64,000 bases of DNA from Chitinophaga caeni (GTDB taxonomy: Bacteria; Bacteroidota; Bacteroidia; Chitinophagales; Chitinophagaceae). The notes below the pieces were generated by a model. That model was not told the origin of the DNA and did no database searches. It saw nothing but the letters and a program-made list of their open reading frames with translations. The stretch is from NCBI RefSeq assembly GCF_002557795.1, contig NZ_CP023777.1, positions 2,117,001 through 2,181,000 of the forward strand, written 5' to 3'. This document shows, in pieces, positions 34,501-43,263 of the stretch. The translations under genes were made by a program, and so were the position numbers. Every line of letters starts with the position of its first letter. Position 1 is the stretch's first letter.

Positions 34501-37500
34501 TTGGCAAAAAAGATTAACTATGGTGCTTTTGCTATAGTAGGCGTTGTATCTTTTATTATTGTTGAATCGGCGGCCAGGAACAGAACGATCGATACCTATA
34601 GAAATAGAACGGAAATGGTCCGTGAGGACTCCAATTTTTTTCTAGCTACCGTGGATACGACCGGGAAGGACTCTACCAAGGATAGCTTGAAATTTCCCAT
34701 CCAAGACAGGAGAGGTACAGGTGTGACAGACCCGGTGAAGAATGCAATAGATCTGAAAGATCCTTCCATTATTACCAAAACGGTCGAATACGATCCTGTA
34801 ACTAAAACGTATACTGTTAAGGAGAGAATTGGTAACCAGTACTATAGGCAGCCAACGCTACTCAGTTTCGGTGAATTTTACCGCCTCCAGGCCGAACAAT
34901 CCGAAAAGGATTATTGGCAAAAAAGGGCGGCCACCATCGGCGCACTCAACCAAAAGGGCAACACTCCCCTGCTTACAGGGGATGGGAAGGTTTTTGACCG
35001 TGTTTTCGGGGGGACCAAGGTAGATATTAAACCAACCGGTAGCTTGGGTTTAACCTTTGGATACCAAGGGCAAAATATTAAAAACCCCGTGCTCGTGGAA
35101 AGGGCCCGTAAAAACGGCGGCTTCGATTTTAACATGGATATCAACATGAACGTCGTGGGCCGGATCGGGGATAAATTAAAACTTACTACAAATTACAATA
35201 CACAAGCCACTTTCGATTTCGAAAACCAGGTGAAACTGGAATATACCGGTTATGATGATGAAATAATTAAGAAGATTGAAGCGGGGAACGTGAGTTTCCC
35301 TTTGCGTACTACGTTGATTTCCGGCGTACAATCATTATTCGGTATTAAAACCCAATTGCAATTCGGCCGTTTAACCGTAACTAGCGTACTCTCTAACCAG
35401 AAAAGCCAAAAGCAAAACCTGACGCTTAGCGGGGGAGCGCAAACACAAACTTTTGCCATCACCGCCGATCAATATGAAGATAATCGCCACTTCTTACTGG
35501 GGCAGTTCTTTAGGGATACGTTTAATTATTCCATGAGTAATTTACCCGTTATCCGCTCATTGGCTAATATTACGAGGATCGAAGTTTGGGTTACCAATAA
35601 AACCGGGGCAACTACCAATACGCGCGATATCGTTGGTTTAATGGATCTTGCGGAGTATGATCCGTTCAATAACAATATTAACCCGCTAACCGGTTCAAAA
35701 TTGCCTGATAATGGCTCGAATGATCTCTACAGCCGTTTAGCAGGTGATGCCGGCGCAAGAAATACCGCAACCGTGATCAGCCGCTTGCAAGCAATGGGGC
35801 TGCAACCTGTCCAGGACTTTGAAAAAACTTTCGCAAGGAAATTAGATTCTACTCAATATACTGTCAACAAGCAACTCGGCTTCATCTCGCTGGTACAACA
35901 GCTTCAGCCCGATGAAGTATTGGCCGTGGCCTATGAATATACGTACAACGGCAGGGTGTACAAGGTAGGTGAATTTTCGCAAGATGTGCCCCCCGATCAA
36001 AATAATGCCGCCAACCAGAAGATATTGTTCCTCAAGTTATTGAAAGCTACCTCTGCAAGACCCAACTTACCCATCTGGGACTTGATGATGAAAAACATCT
36101 ACGCTACGGGCGCTTACCAATTAAACCGCCAAGATTTTAAACTGGATGTGATGTATAAAGATCCGGGGTCCGAAGAGCGCGCTCCGAGCGATAAGCGTTA
36201 CATCCCGGATGCCGTTGGCTCTTACGAAGGTATGCCCATCATATCCATCCTCAACCTGGATCGTTTGAATAATCAAAACGACCCGCAACCGGATGGTGTT
36301 TTTGATTATGTAGAGGGTTACACGATAAATTCTCAAACCGGTAGGGTCATGTTCCCGATGCTCGAACCTTTTGCGCAAGGGGTTCAAAAGGCATTTGGCG
36401 GGGATCCCGTCCTGGAGAATAAATATATGTACAACGAGCTGTACGACTCTATTAAAGTGGTGGCACAGCAGTTCCCGCAGTTGAACCGTTACGTTATGCG
36501 CGGTTCTTTTAAATCTTCTAACTCGTCTGAAATTATGCTGGGCGGATTTAATATTCCCCCGGGATCGGTAACCGTTACGGCGGGCGGGCAGCAACTGAGG
36601 GAAAATATTGACTATGTTATCGATTATAACCTGGGGCAATTGAAAATTATTAATGCGGGCGTATTGAGTTCCGGCGTACCTGTCAACGTTTCGTTTGAGA
36701 ATAATGCGAATTTCGGGGTGCAGGTAAGGAACTATATGGGGACGCGTTTCGATTACTTGGTCAATGAAAAATTGAGCTTGGGTGGAACGGTTGTCAGGCT
36801 GAGTGAGCGACCTTATTACCAGAAAGTAAATTACGGGGATGACCCCATTAAAAATACGGTTCTCGGTTTCGATATCAACTATAATTCCGAATGGAAGCGA
36901 CTTACACGTTGGCTCGATAAATTACCGAATTACAGTACCACAACTCCTTCCATCGTAAATTTTACCGGGGAGGTAGCCCGTTTGTTCCCCGGCCATAGTA
37001 AATTGGTAAATGCTGCCGGGAGTAAATCCGGACAGGTTTATATTGATGATTTTGAAGGAACCAGCAATGGTTATGACCTGAAATTTCCCGCAACCAGCTG
37101 GGCGTTAGCTTCCACCCCTAAAGATGCTACCAACGAAAATGGCGCCGTTTTGTTCCCGGAAGCTGAAGCAACCAATGATCTATCCTACGGCAAAAATAGG
37201 GCCTTGCTGGCATGGTATATCATTGAACCCACATTGCAAATCCCGCGATCTCCCAATTTACCTAGCAATATTACCCCGGATGAACAATCGGATCCAAGGG
37301 TGCGCCTCGTTTACCAGAAAGACGTATTCCCGAACAGGTCCACGGATTTCGGTCAAAGCCAATTAAGTACCCTGGACTTGGCTTATTATCCCACTGAAAG
37401 GGGACCCTATAACTTCGATCATAGCGACAGCGTATTGTCGAACGGAAAGTTAAGATTCCCGCGCCAACGTTGGGGTGGTATCATGAGGGCATTGGATAAT

Positions 37501-40500
37501 AGTGATTTTGAAACGGCGAACATCGAATTTATCGAGTTTTGGGTGCAAGATCCTTTTATCATGAATCCCAGTAGCCGGGGCGGTGAGTTGTACATCAACC
37601 TGGGTAATGTTTCGGAAGATGTATTGAAAGATTCCCGTAAATTTTTTGAAAACGGCTTACCAGATCCTAACAAGGAAGCAAACAAGATCGATACATCCCA
37701 ATGGGGACGGATTCCTAAATTCCAGCAACAAATTACCCAAGCATTCGATAATGATCCGAACATCCGCCAATACCAGGATGTGGGTTACGACGGTTTGAGA
37801 ACAGAAGATGAGGTTAGCTATCGCGATGGTTATATCCAATCCTTGATCGGGCGTTTCGGATCCAGTTCACCGGTAGTTCAGCAGGCATTGAGAGATCCTT
37901 CGAATGATGATTACCATTATTACCGCGGATCCGATTATGATGCTGAGAAGAAAACCATCCTGGAGCGTTATAAAAGGATCAATAATCCTGAAGGTAACTC
38001 CCCGGTTTCTACTGGGAATGACCAATTCTCTTCCGCAGCCACCAACTATCCGGAGTCAGAAGATCTCAACCGGGATAACACGATGAACGAAGCGGAAGAA
38101 TATTTCCAATACCGCGTGAAATTAACGCCTAACATGCAAGTTGGGACAAATTATTTAGTAGATAAAGTCGTTACAACGGTAAAACTTCCAAATAATAGCG
38201 AGGGAACCGAAACTTGGTATCAATTCAAAATACCGATCTCGAACTACGATCGCAAGATTGGCAATATCCCGGATTTTAAATCCATCCGTTTCATGCGTAT
38301 GTTCCTAACGGATTTTGAAGATTCCGTGGTACTGCGCTTCGCGAAATTGGAGTTGGTAAGAAACCAATGGCGCCGTTACTTGTACGAGTTGAAACAAGGT
38401 GATCCAACACCGGTGGATCAGAACACTACTTTTAACGTTTCGGCAGTAAATATCGAAGAAAATGCCAAGAGGCAGCCGGTACCTTACGTGGTGCCACCGG
38501 GTATCATCCGCCAAAATACATTGAGCGCCAACAATACCAATATCTTGTTAAACGAACAGGCACTCTCCCTGCAAGTCTGCAACCTGCAAGATGGGGAATC
38601 GAGGGCTTTGTATAAATCAAGCACGCTCGACCTGAGGCAATTCTCCCGTTTAGAAATGTTTATCCACGCGGAAGCCGTAAATAGCCAAACTTCATTGAAA
38701 GACGGCCAGTTACATGCGATCATCCGCTTGGGAAGTGATTTTACGGATAACTATTACGAGTACGAAATTCCATTAACAGTAACACCTTGGTATACTTCCG
38801 ATGCCTTGACGATATGGCCGAGCCAGAACGAATTGAACGTGGCGTTGGAAAAATTCAGCCAATTAAAACAGAAACGTAATTTGGCCGGCGCATCACCATT
38901 AACACCTTACACGGAACAAGACGGCAATAACTTTATCACGGTAGTGGGTAACCCTAGCCTGGGGGAACTACGTAACGTGATGATCGGTGTTTTAAATCCC
39001 AAGGATGACGGTATGCCGAAATGTACGGAGTTGTGGTTTAACGAGATGCGTTTGACAGGTTTGGACGAAAAAGGTGGATATGCCGCCTTGGCAAGGTTAG
39101 ATATGCAGTTGGCAGATCTTGGTACATTAACGGTTTCAGGAAATATGCACACTGCCGGTTTCGGTAATATTGATCAAAGGGTGAATGAAAGGTTCCGCGA
39201 CAATTACCTGCAATATGATGTGGCGACCAACCTTGACTTCGGTAAATTACTTCCTAAAAAAGCCGGCATCACGATCCCGGTTTATGCAGGTTATTCACAA
39301 ACTACAAGCACGCCGGAATATGATCCTTACGATTTAGATATCAAGCTGAAAGATAAGTTGCACCTGGCTAGGAATAAGGATGAAAAAGATTCTATCCGCA
39401 GGCAAGCGCAAGATTTTACGTCGATCACGAGCCTGAACTTTACCAATGTCAGGAAGATGAGCACGGGGAAGACGAAAACGAACCTATGGGATATCGAGAA
39501 CTTCGATGTTTCTTATTCGTTCAGTCAAATTAACAGGCACAACCCTTTAATCGAGAATGACCAGTTAACGAAACACCGGTTCGGTTTAGGGTATACTTAT
39601 TCCGGGCGAACGCATTTCATCGAACCTTTCCGGAAGATGATCAAATCCAAAACCTCTTGGTTGGCGCTGATACGTGATTTTAATTTTAATTACGCCCCCA
39701 CGTTATTATCGTTCAGGGCAGATATTATCCGGCAATTCGGCGTTACGCAGGTTAGGAATATCGGTGATAGTGAATATAAATTACCGGAAACCTATGATAA
39801 ATACTTTACGTTCGATAGGTATTACGGCATGAAATGGGAGTTGACCAGGAGCTTATTATTCGAATTGAACGCGCTTACTAATGCCCGTATCGACGAACCG
39901 AACGGCAGAATTACTGGGGCAAAGCGCGATACCGTACGTAGTAATTTCTTTAAAGGCGGCAGGGTAACAAATTATTATCAAACAGCTACGCTCACTTATA
40001 ACTTGCCGACTTCCAAGCTGCCGATATTAGATTGGACGAATGCCACATTCGTTTACAATGCGGATTATCGCTGGATCGGCGCATCCCGCTTGGCTTTGTA
40101 CCTGGGAAATGCTATCGAAAATACACAGCAGAAAACATTCCAAGCAGAATTGAAATTTAATGACTTGTATAACAAATCCAAGTTCTTAAGGCGGGTGCTG
40201 GGCTCCAGCAGTTATCAAACCAGCCAGCCGCCACCGGGATTAAGTAATAATAGTAAAACTACCAATGTAAAGGTGGATACGGATGTTGACGGTGTGCCTA
40301 CTTATTTGAAGATACTTTTAAAACCGATCCTTTCCCTGAAACGCGTTACAATCAACTATACGGAAAATGGAGGAACCAGGCTGCCGGGATATATAGACAG
40401 CGTGAAAGCCTTAGGTATGAACTGGGCCTCTATGGAACCTGGCTTGGGATTTGTTTTCGGGCAGCAACCCGGTAAAAAATGGTTAGATGGATTCGCACAA

Positions 40501-41742
40501 AAGGGATTAATCACACCTGATTCTACATTTAACTTGCAATTCCAACAACAGTTCACGCAACGCTTGGATGTGCAGGCATTTTTTGAACCTGCCCGTGATT
40601 TGCGGATCGATTTAAACTTGGTAAAATCATTTACAAAAACGCATAGCGAGTTATTTAAAAATGCAGGGGATACAGGGTTTACCCACCTAAACCCATATGA
40701 TGCAGGGGGATTCGAAATAACATATATATCAGTCAAAACGATTTTCGATAAAATAGATGCAGAACAAGGCATGTCGAAGACTTTCAAGGATTTCGAGTCC
40801 TACAGGCAAGTCATTTCCGAACGTTTGGCAAACGAGAACCCTTATAACAATGATCCCAACAATCCTGTACCATCGCAGAATCCAAAAGATCCGACATACC
40901 GGTACGGGTATAGCCGTTATGCGCAAGATGTGTTGATACCAGCATTCTTGGCAGCGTATTCCGGTAAAGATCCTAAAGATATTGGCTTATTGAACCAGGA
41001 TAATTCCTCGATTAAGAGCAACCCGTTCCGTAATTACTTCCCGTTACCGAACTGGAAAGTGACCTATAACGGTTTGGCTAGGATCGCGCCATTCCGCGAT
41101 TTCTTAACGAATTTCACGATCACCCACGGTTATCGTAATTCATTGTCCATGAGTTCATATAATAGCTCCCTATATTTTGAAGATCCGATCCTAGCAGGTT
41201 GGCCATCATTCGTGGATACGATTTCAGGCAATTATTACCCTTATTTCATTGTTCCAAATATTACGATCAGCGAAGGTTTTGAACCCTTGATAGGCCTGAA
41301 TATGACCTTCACCAATACGCTGGATCTCAAGTTTGAATACCGCAAAAGCCGCACCTTAAGTTTGAGTTTGATCGATTATCAACTGAGCGAGATCCGCTCA
41401 GACGAGTTCATCATTGGGGGTGGATACAGGTTGAGAGGGTTTAAACTACCATTCAGTTTAGGGAAAAACGGGCAATCGGCTGTAAATGATCTGAATATCA
41501 GGCTCGACATGAGTTTCCGGGACGATAAAACGGTTAATAATAAACTGGATGCAGATATCGTCATACCGACCAGCGGGCAAAAAGTAATTGGAATATCGCC
41601 ATCTATAGATTACGTGGTGAACAACCGGCTGAATTTGAGATTTTTCTATGAACGGAAACAATCGATACCTGTAATATCCACGTCTTATCCAATAACAACG
41701 ACGCGCGGTGGATTGACGCTGCGATTCATGCTGGCGCAATAA
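34501..41742 (+). CDS. sprA: T9SS outer-membrane translocon protein SprA (Sov)
   Basis: Very large outer-membrane beta-barrel forming the type IX secretion translocon, through which cargo with C-terminal sorting domains crosses to the surface. At 2413 residues it matches the length of Flavobacterium SprA. The N-terminus INYGAFAIVGVVSFIIVESA looks like a signal sequence. Repeated SprA features follow, such as GSLGLTFGYQGQNIKNP near residue 180 and SGQVYIDDFEGTSNGYDLKF near 840. The C-terminal third is a series of alternating beta strands ending GGLTLRFMLAQ. The start is TTG at 34501, since the frame carries a stop and no ATG upstream. sprA normally follows ruvA in this phylum, as here. Confidence 0.95.
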   Translation: MAKKINYGAFAIVGVVSFIIVESAARNRTIDTYRNRTEMVREDSNFFLATVDTTGKDSTKDSLKFPIQDRRGTGVTDPVKNAIDLKDPSIITKTVEYDPVTKTYTVKERIGNQYYRQPTLLSFGEFYRLQAEQSEKDYWQKRAATIGALNQKGNTPLLTGDGKVFDRVFGGTKVDIKPTGSLGLTFGYQGQNIKNPVLVERARKNGGFDFNMDINMNVVGRIGDKLKLTTNYNTQATFDFENQVKLEYTGYDDEIIKKIEAGNVSFPLRTTLISGVQSLFGIKTQLQFGRLTVTSVLSNQKSQKQNLTLSGGAQTQTFAITADQYEDNRHFLLGQFFRDTFNYSMSNLPVIRSLANITRIEVWVTNKTGATTNTRDIVGLMDLAEYDPFNNNINPLTGSKLPDNGSNDLYSRLAGDAGARNTATVISRLQAMGLQPVQDFEKTFARKLDSTQYTVNKQLGFISLVQQLQPDEVLAVAYEYTYNGRVYKVGEFSQDVPPDQNNAANQKILFLKLLKATSARPNLPIWDLMMKNIYATGAYQLNRQDFKLDVMYKDPGSEERAPSDKRYIPDAVGSYEGMPIISILNLDRLNNQNDPQPDGVFDYVEGYTINSQTGRVMFPMLEPFAQGVQKAFGGDPVLENKYMYNELYDSIKVVAQQFPQLNRYVMRGSFKSSNSSEIMLGGFNIPPGSVTVTAGGQQLRENIDYVIDYNLGQLKIINAGVLSSGVPVNVSFENNANFGVQVRNYMGTRFDYLVNEKLSLGGTVVRLSERPYYQKVNYGDDPIKNTVLGFDINYNSEWKRLTRWLDKLPNYSTTTPSIVNFTGEVARLFPGHSKLVNAAGSKSGQVYIDDFEGTSNGYDLKFPATSWALASTPKDATNENGAVLFPEAEATNDLSYGKNRALLAWYIIEPTLQIPRSPNLPSNITPDEQSDPRVRLVYQKDVFPNRSTDFGQSQLSTLDLAYYPTERGPYNFDHSDSVLSNGKLRFPRQRWGGIMRALDNSDFETANIEFIEFWVQDPFIMNPSSRGGELYINLGNVSEDVLKDSRKFFENGLPDPNKEANKIDTSQWGRIPKFQQQITQAFDNDPNIRQYQDVGYDGLRTEDEVSYRDGYIQSLIGRFGSSSPVVQQALRDPSNDDYHYYRGSDYDAEKKTILERYKRINNPEGNSPVSTGNDQFSSAATNYPESEDLNRDNTMNEAEEYFQYRVKLTPNMQVGTNYLVDKVVTTVKLPNNSEGTETWYQFKIPISNYDRKIGNIPDFKSIRFMRMFLTDFEDSVVLRFAKLELVRNQWRRYLYELKQGDPTPVDQNTTFNVSAVNIEENAKRQPVPYVVPPGIIRQNTLSANNTNILLNEQALSLQVCNLQDGESRALYKSSTLDLRQFSRLEMFIHAEAVNSQTSLKDGQLHAIIRLGSDFTDNYYEYEIPLTVTPWYTSDALTIWPSQNELNVALEKFSQLKQKRNLAGASPLTPYTEQDGNNFITVVGNPSLGELRNVMIGVLNPKDDGMPKCTELWFNEMRLTGLDEKGGYAALARLDMQLADLGTLTVSGNMHTAGFGNIDQRVNERFRDNYLQYDVATNLDFGKLLPKKAGITIPVYAGYSQTTSTPEYDPYDLDIKLKDKLHLARNKDEKDSIRRQAQDFTSITSLNFTNVRKMSTGKTKTNLWDIENFDVSYSFSQINRHNPLIENDQLTKHRFGLGYTYSGRTHFIEPFRKMIKSKTSWLALIRDFNFNYAPTLLSFRADIIRQFGVTQVRNIGDSEYKLPETYDKYFTFDRYYGMKWELTRSLLFELNALTNARIDEPNGRITGAKRDTVRSNFFKGGRVTNYYQTATLTYNLPTSKLPILDWTNATFVYNADYRWIGASRLALYLGNAIENTQQKTFQAELKFNDLYNKSKFLRRVLGSSSYQTSQPPPGLSNNSKTTNVKVDTDVDGVPTYLKILLKPILSLKRVTINYTENGGTRLPGYIDSVKALGMNWASMEPGLGFVFGQQPGKKWLDGFAQKGLITPDSTFNLQFQQQFTQRLDVQAFFEPARDLRIDLNLVKSFTKTHSELFKNAGDTGFTHLNPYDAGGFEITYISVKTIFDKIDAEQGMSKTFKDFESYRQVISERLANENPYNNDPNNPVPSQNPKDPTYRYGYSRYAQDVLIPAFLAAYSGKDPKDIGLLNQDNSSIKSNPFRNYFPLPNWKVTYNGLARIAPFRDFLTNFTITHGYRNSLSMSSYNSSLYFEDPILAGWPSFVDTISGNYYPYFIVPNITISEGFEPLIGLNMTFTNTLDLKFEYRKSRTLSLSLIDYQLSEIRSDEFIIGGGYRLRGFKLPFSLGKNGQSAVNDLNIRLDMSFRDDKTVNNKLDADIVIPTSGQKVIGISPSIDYVVNNRLNLRFFYERKQSIPVISTSYPITTTRGGLTLRFMLAQ

Positions 41743-41750
41743 TTATCGAA

Positions 41751-41837
41751 CCCGGATCGCGAATTGTTAGCCCGGGACCGCGAATTGTTAGCCCGGGGTC
41801 GCGACCCCGGGCTGGCAATGCTGGCAATGCTGGCGGT
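41751..41837. repeat. Palindrome with flanking tandem repeats downstream of sprA
   Basis: The order is: two copies of a 20/21-bp unit CCCGG(G)AYCGCGAATTGTTAG (41751-41770, 41771-41791); a 24-bp perfect palindrome at 41790-41813 with half-site AGCCCGGGGTCG; then CTGGCAATG twice (41812-41829) and a partial third CTGGCGG. The palindrome centre TCGCGA and the GCCCGGGAYCGC flank match the element upstream of murG. It begins 8 bp after the sprA stop. The GC-rich hairpin could stall transcription, but no T-tract follows. Confidence 0.88.
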
Positions 41838-41986
41838 TCAGGAATCCCGATTTTTTAATACGATTCCGTTTCATTCTGTAAATAATAATTATTTCCCCGG
41901 CCCTAGGATTTCTATTAAACGTCCGTTGCGTCGCACTCTTGTGCCGAGGGAATTTTATGCTGCGTGTAGTTTCTAGTGAATTTATA

Positions 41987-42022
41987 GGCAATAAAAAAGG
42001 CTAACATTTTTTTGTTAGCCTT
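41987..42022 (-). terminator. Minus-strand terminator after the small ORF
   Basis: A 10-bp perfect stem AAGGCTAACA / TGTTAGCCTT (41997-42006, 42013-42022) with a 6-base loop. On the minus strand it is followed by TTTTTATTGCC, so it terminates leftward transcription. It starts 8 bp after the stop of the candidate small ORF at 42030, which is the main evidence that something is transcribed there. Confidence 0.75.
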
Positions 42023-42029
42023 AATAATT

Positions 42030-42185
42030 TCATGCCAGTGCATAACTGCTTTCTCCTTGCCAATGCTGCTTTACGGCCCAGTTGCCGTAATTGTTCTTAC
42101 GCGTTTGGCGGTTGTAAGTCTTTTGTTGCGCTTTTAACCTAGGATAGTACAATCGAACTAAGTAAATAGTAACAAATGTAAGCAT
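42030..42185 (-). CDS. Candidate small protein (up to 51 residues)
   Basis: Reading from ATG 42185 gives 51 residues, hydrophobic at the N-terminus (MLTFVTIYLVRLYYPRL), then basic and Asn/Gln-rich (KAQQKTYNRQTRKNNYGNW), ending GESSYALA. TACATTTG at 42180-42173, a possible -7 element, lies within the first codons. If it is used, translation would begin later, for example at TTG 42152 (40 residues). A terminator follows immediately. The Tyr-Ala-Leu-Ala end recalls tmRNA degradation tags, but the tRNA-like ends of a tmRNA are not visible. I recognise no family. Confidence 0.4.
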   Translation of the reverse strand: MLTFVTIYLVRLYYPRLKAQQKTYNRQTRKNNYGNWAVKQHWQGESSYALA

Positions 42186-42206
42186 AGGGCGATATGGTTT
42201 AAAGGA

Positions 42207-42323
42207 TTAAATAGGCAAAATCATTCCCCCCTCATCAATCATCATTGAATAAATGTCTGGTAATCTATTAAATGCGATTGTGCTAAAGTCTTGAAAATCA
42301 ATTTGATCTAAAGATATTTTCAT
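42207..42323 (-). CDS. Candidate small ORF (38 residues)
   Basis: Reading from ATG 42323 gives MKISLDQIDFQDFSTIAF and continues through NRLPDIYSMMIDEGG to MILPI. The amino-acid make-up and codon pattern look protein-like rather than random, with acidic character. Two TATATTTG motifs (42346-42339 and 42362-42355 on the minus strand) precede it. It ends 21 bp before the start of the next small ORF, so both could share a transcript ending at the 41987-42022 terminator. It may be the remnant of a longer gene. No function can be proposed. Confidence 0.35.
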   Translation of the reverse strand: MKISLDQIDFQDFSTIAFNRLPDIYSMMIDEGGMILPI

Positions 42324-42435
42324 AGGTTGATCTCAAGACAAATATACAGGTAAACAAATATAAGTATTTTTTATAACTTATAAAAGCAAATGAAATTTTT
42401 TTTCGAATTTACCTTTTCCTAGCCTGCATGGCGTT

Positions 42436-43200
42436 TTAATCTGTTTCTTTATATGTATAATAAGCGTTGGCTTGCTGCGTCGGTGTTATCACCAAATCAT
42501 TGATACAAACATGGGGCGGTAGGGTGGTACAGAAATATGCAACCTGTGCTACGTCTTCAGCATGCAAGGGTTCGAAGCCCTTGTAAACATTTGCTGCTTT
42601 GCCGGCATCACCTTTAAATCGAACCAAGGAAAACTCGGTTTCCGCGGCACCGGGATGGATCGCTGTTACCTTGATATGATAGGGCAACAGGTCTATTCTC
42701 ATTGCCTGTGAAAGTGCATCCACGGCATGTTTGGTAGCACAGTACACGTTTCCTTTCTGGTAAACATGCTTCGCGGCCGTACTGCCAATATTGATAATGT
42801 GTCCCTTTTTCCTAGCTTTCATCCAGGGGATGACATTCCGGGAAACGTACAATAAACCTTTTACATTCGTATCGATCATCGTATCCCAATCATCCATATT
42901 CCCTTCATCGATCGTGGAGAAATCCAATGCTAAACCGGCATTGTTTATTAATACATCGATGTTTTGCCATGCTTCGGGAATCATGGGGATGATAGTGTTA
43001 ACGGCTTCCTTGTTCCTTACATCGAAGATGAGGGGTAGGACTTTAATCCCGTACTGCTCAATCAATTCTTTTTGTACTTGTTCCAACCGTTCTTCCCTTC
43101 TCCCGGTAATGATCAGATCATAACCTTCGGATGCAAATTTCCTTGCCATTGCTTCTCCGAAACCTGCCGTAGCTCCGGTGATAAATATAATTCCTTTCAT
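42436..43200 (-). CDS. Short-chain dehydrogenase/reductase (SDR) family oxidoreductase
   Basis: NAD(P)-dependent oxidoreductase of 254 residues. MKGIIFITGATAGFGEAMA holds the TGxxxGxG cofactor loop. ITGRREERLEQV suggests NADP preference (basic residues after beta-2). The catalytic set is Asn in NNAGLALDF, Ser in INIGSTAAK and YCATK. The profile resembles YdfG-type serine/3-hydroxy acid dehydrogenases. ATG 43200 is chosen; the longer frame from 43245 adds a Cys-rich tail unlike the family. It follows the CHU_C genes by 63 bp. Confidence 0.88.
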   Translation of the reverse strand: MKGIIFITGATAGFGEAMARKFASEGYDLIITGRREERLEQVQKELIEQYGIKVLPLIFDVRNKEAVNTIIPMIPEAWQNIDVLINNAGLALDFSTIDEGNMDDWDTMIDTNVKGLLYVSRNVIPWMKARKKGHIINIGSTAAKHVYQKGNVYCATKHAVDALSQAMRIDLLPYHIKVTAIHPGAAETEFSLVRFKGDAGKAANVYKGFEPLHAEDVAQVAYFCTTLPPHVCINDLVITPTQQANAYYTYKETD

Positions 43201-43263
43201 ATGATATAATGATTTTCTTGTACCGTGGGTACAGGTACAATTCACTCGTGTTAATAATAATGT

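Noticed and set aside
36121..36639. 172-residue minus-strand open frame inside sprA, and similar long frames elsewhere in sprA
   Set aside because: They are antisense shadows of a confident 2413-codon gene, with unnatural composition.
41764..41991. Open frames of about 70 residues on both strands after sprA
   Set aside because: Their first parts are translations of the palindrome and repeat units, and the rest has no recognisable protein features.
42030..42185. tmRNA (ssrA) on the minus strand, suggested by the GESSYALA ending
   Set aside because: The tag lacks the final Ala. No CTGGNTTCGAC-type 5' end or T-arm with CCA 3' end is visible within about 400 bases on either side.
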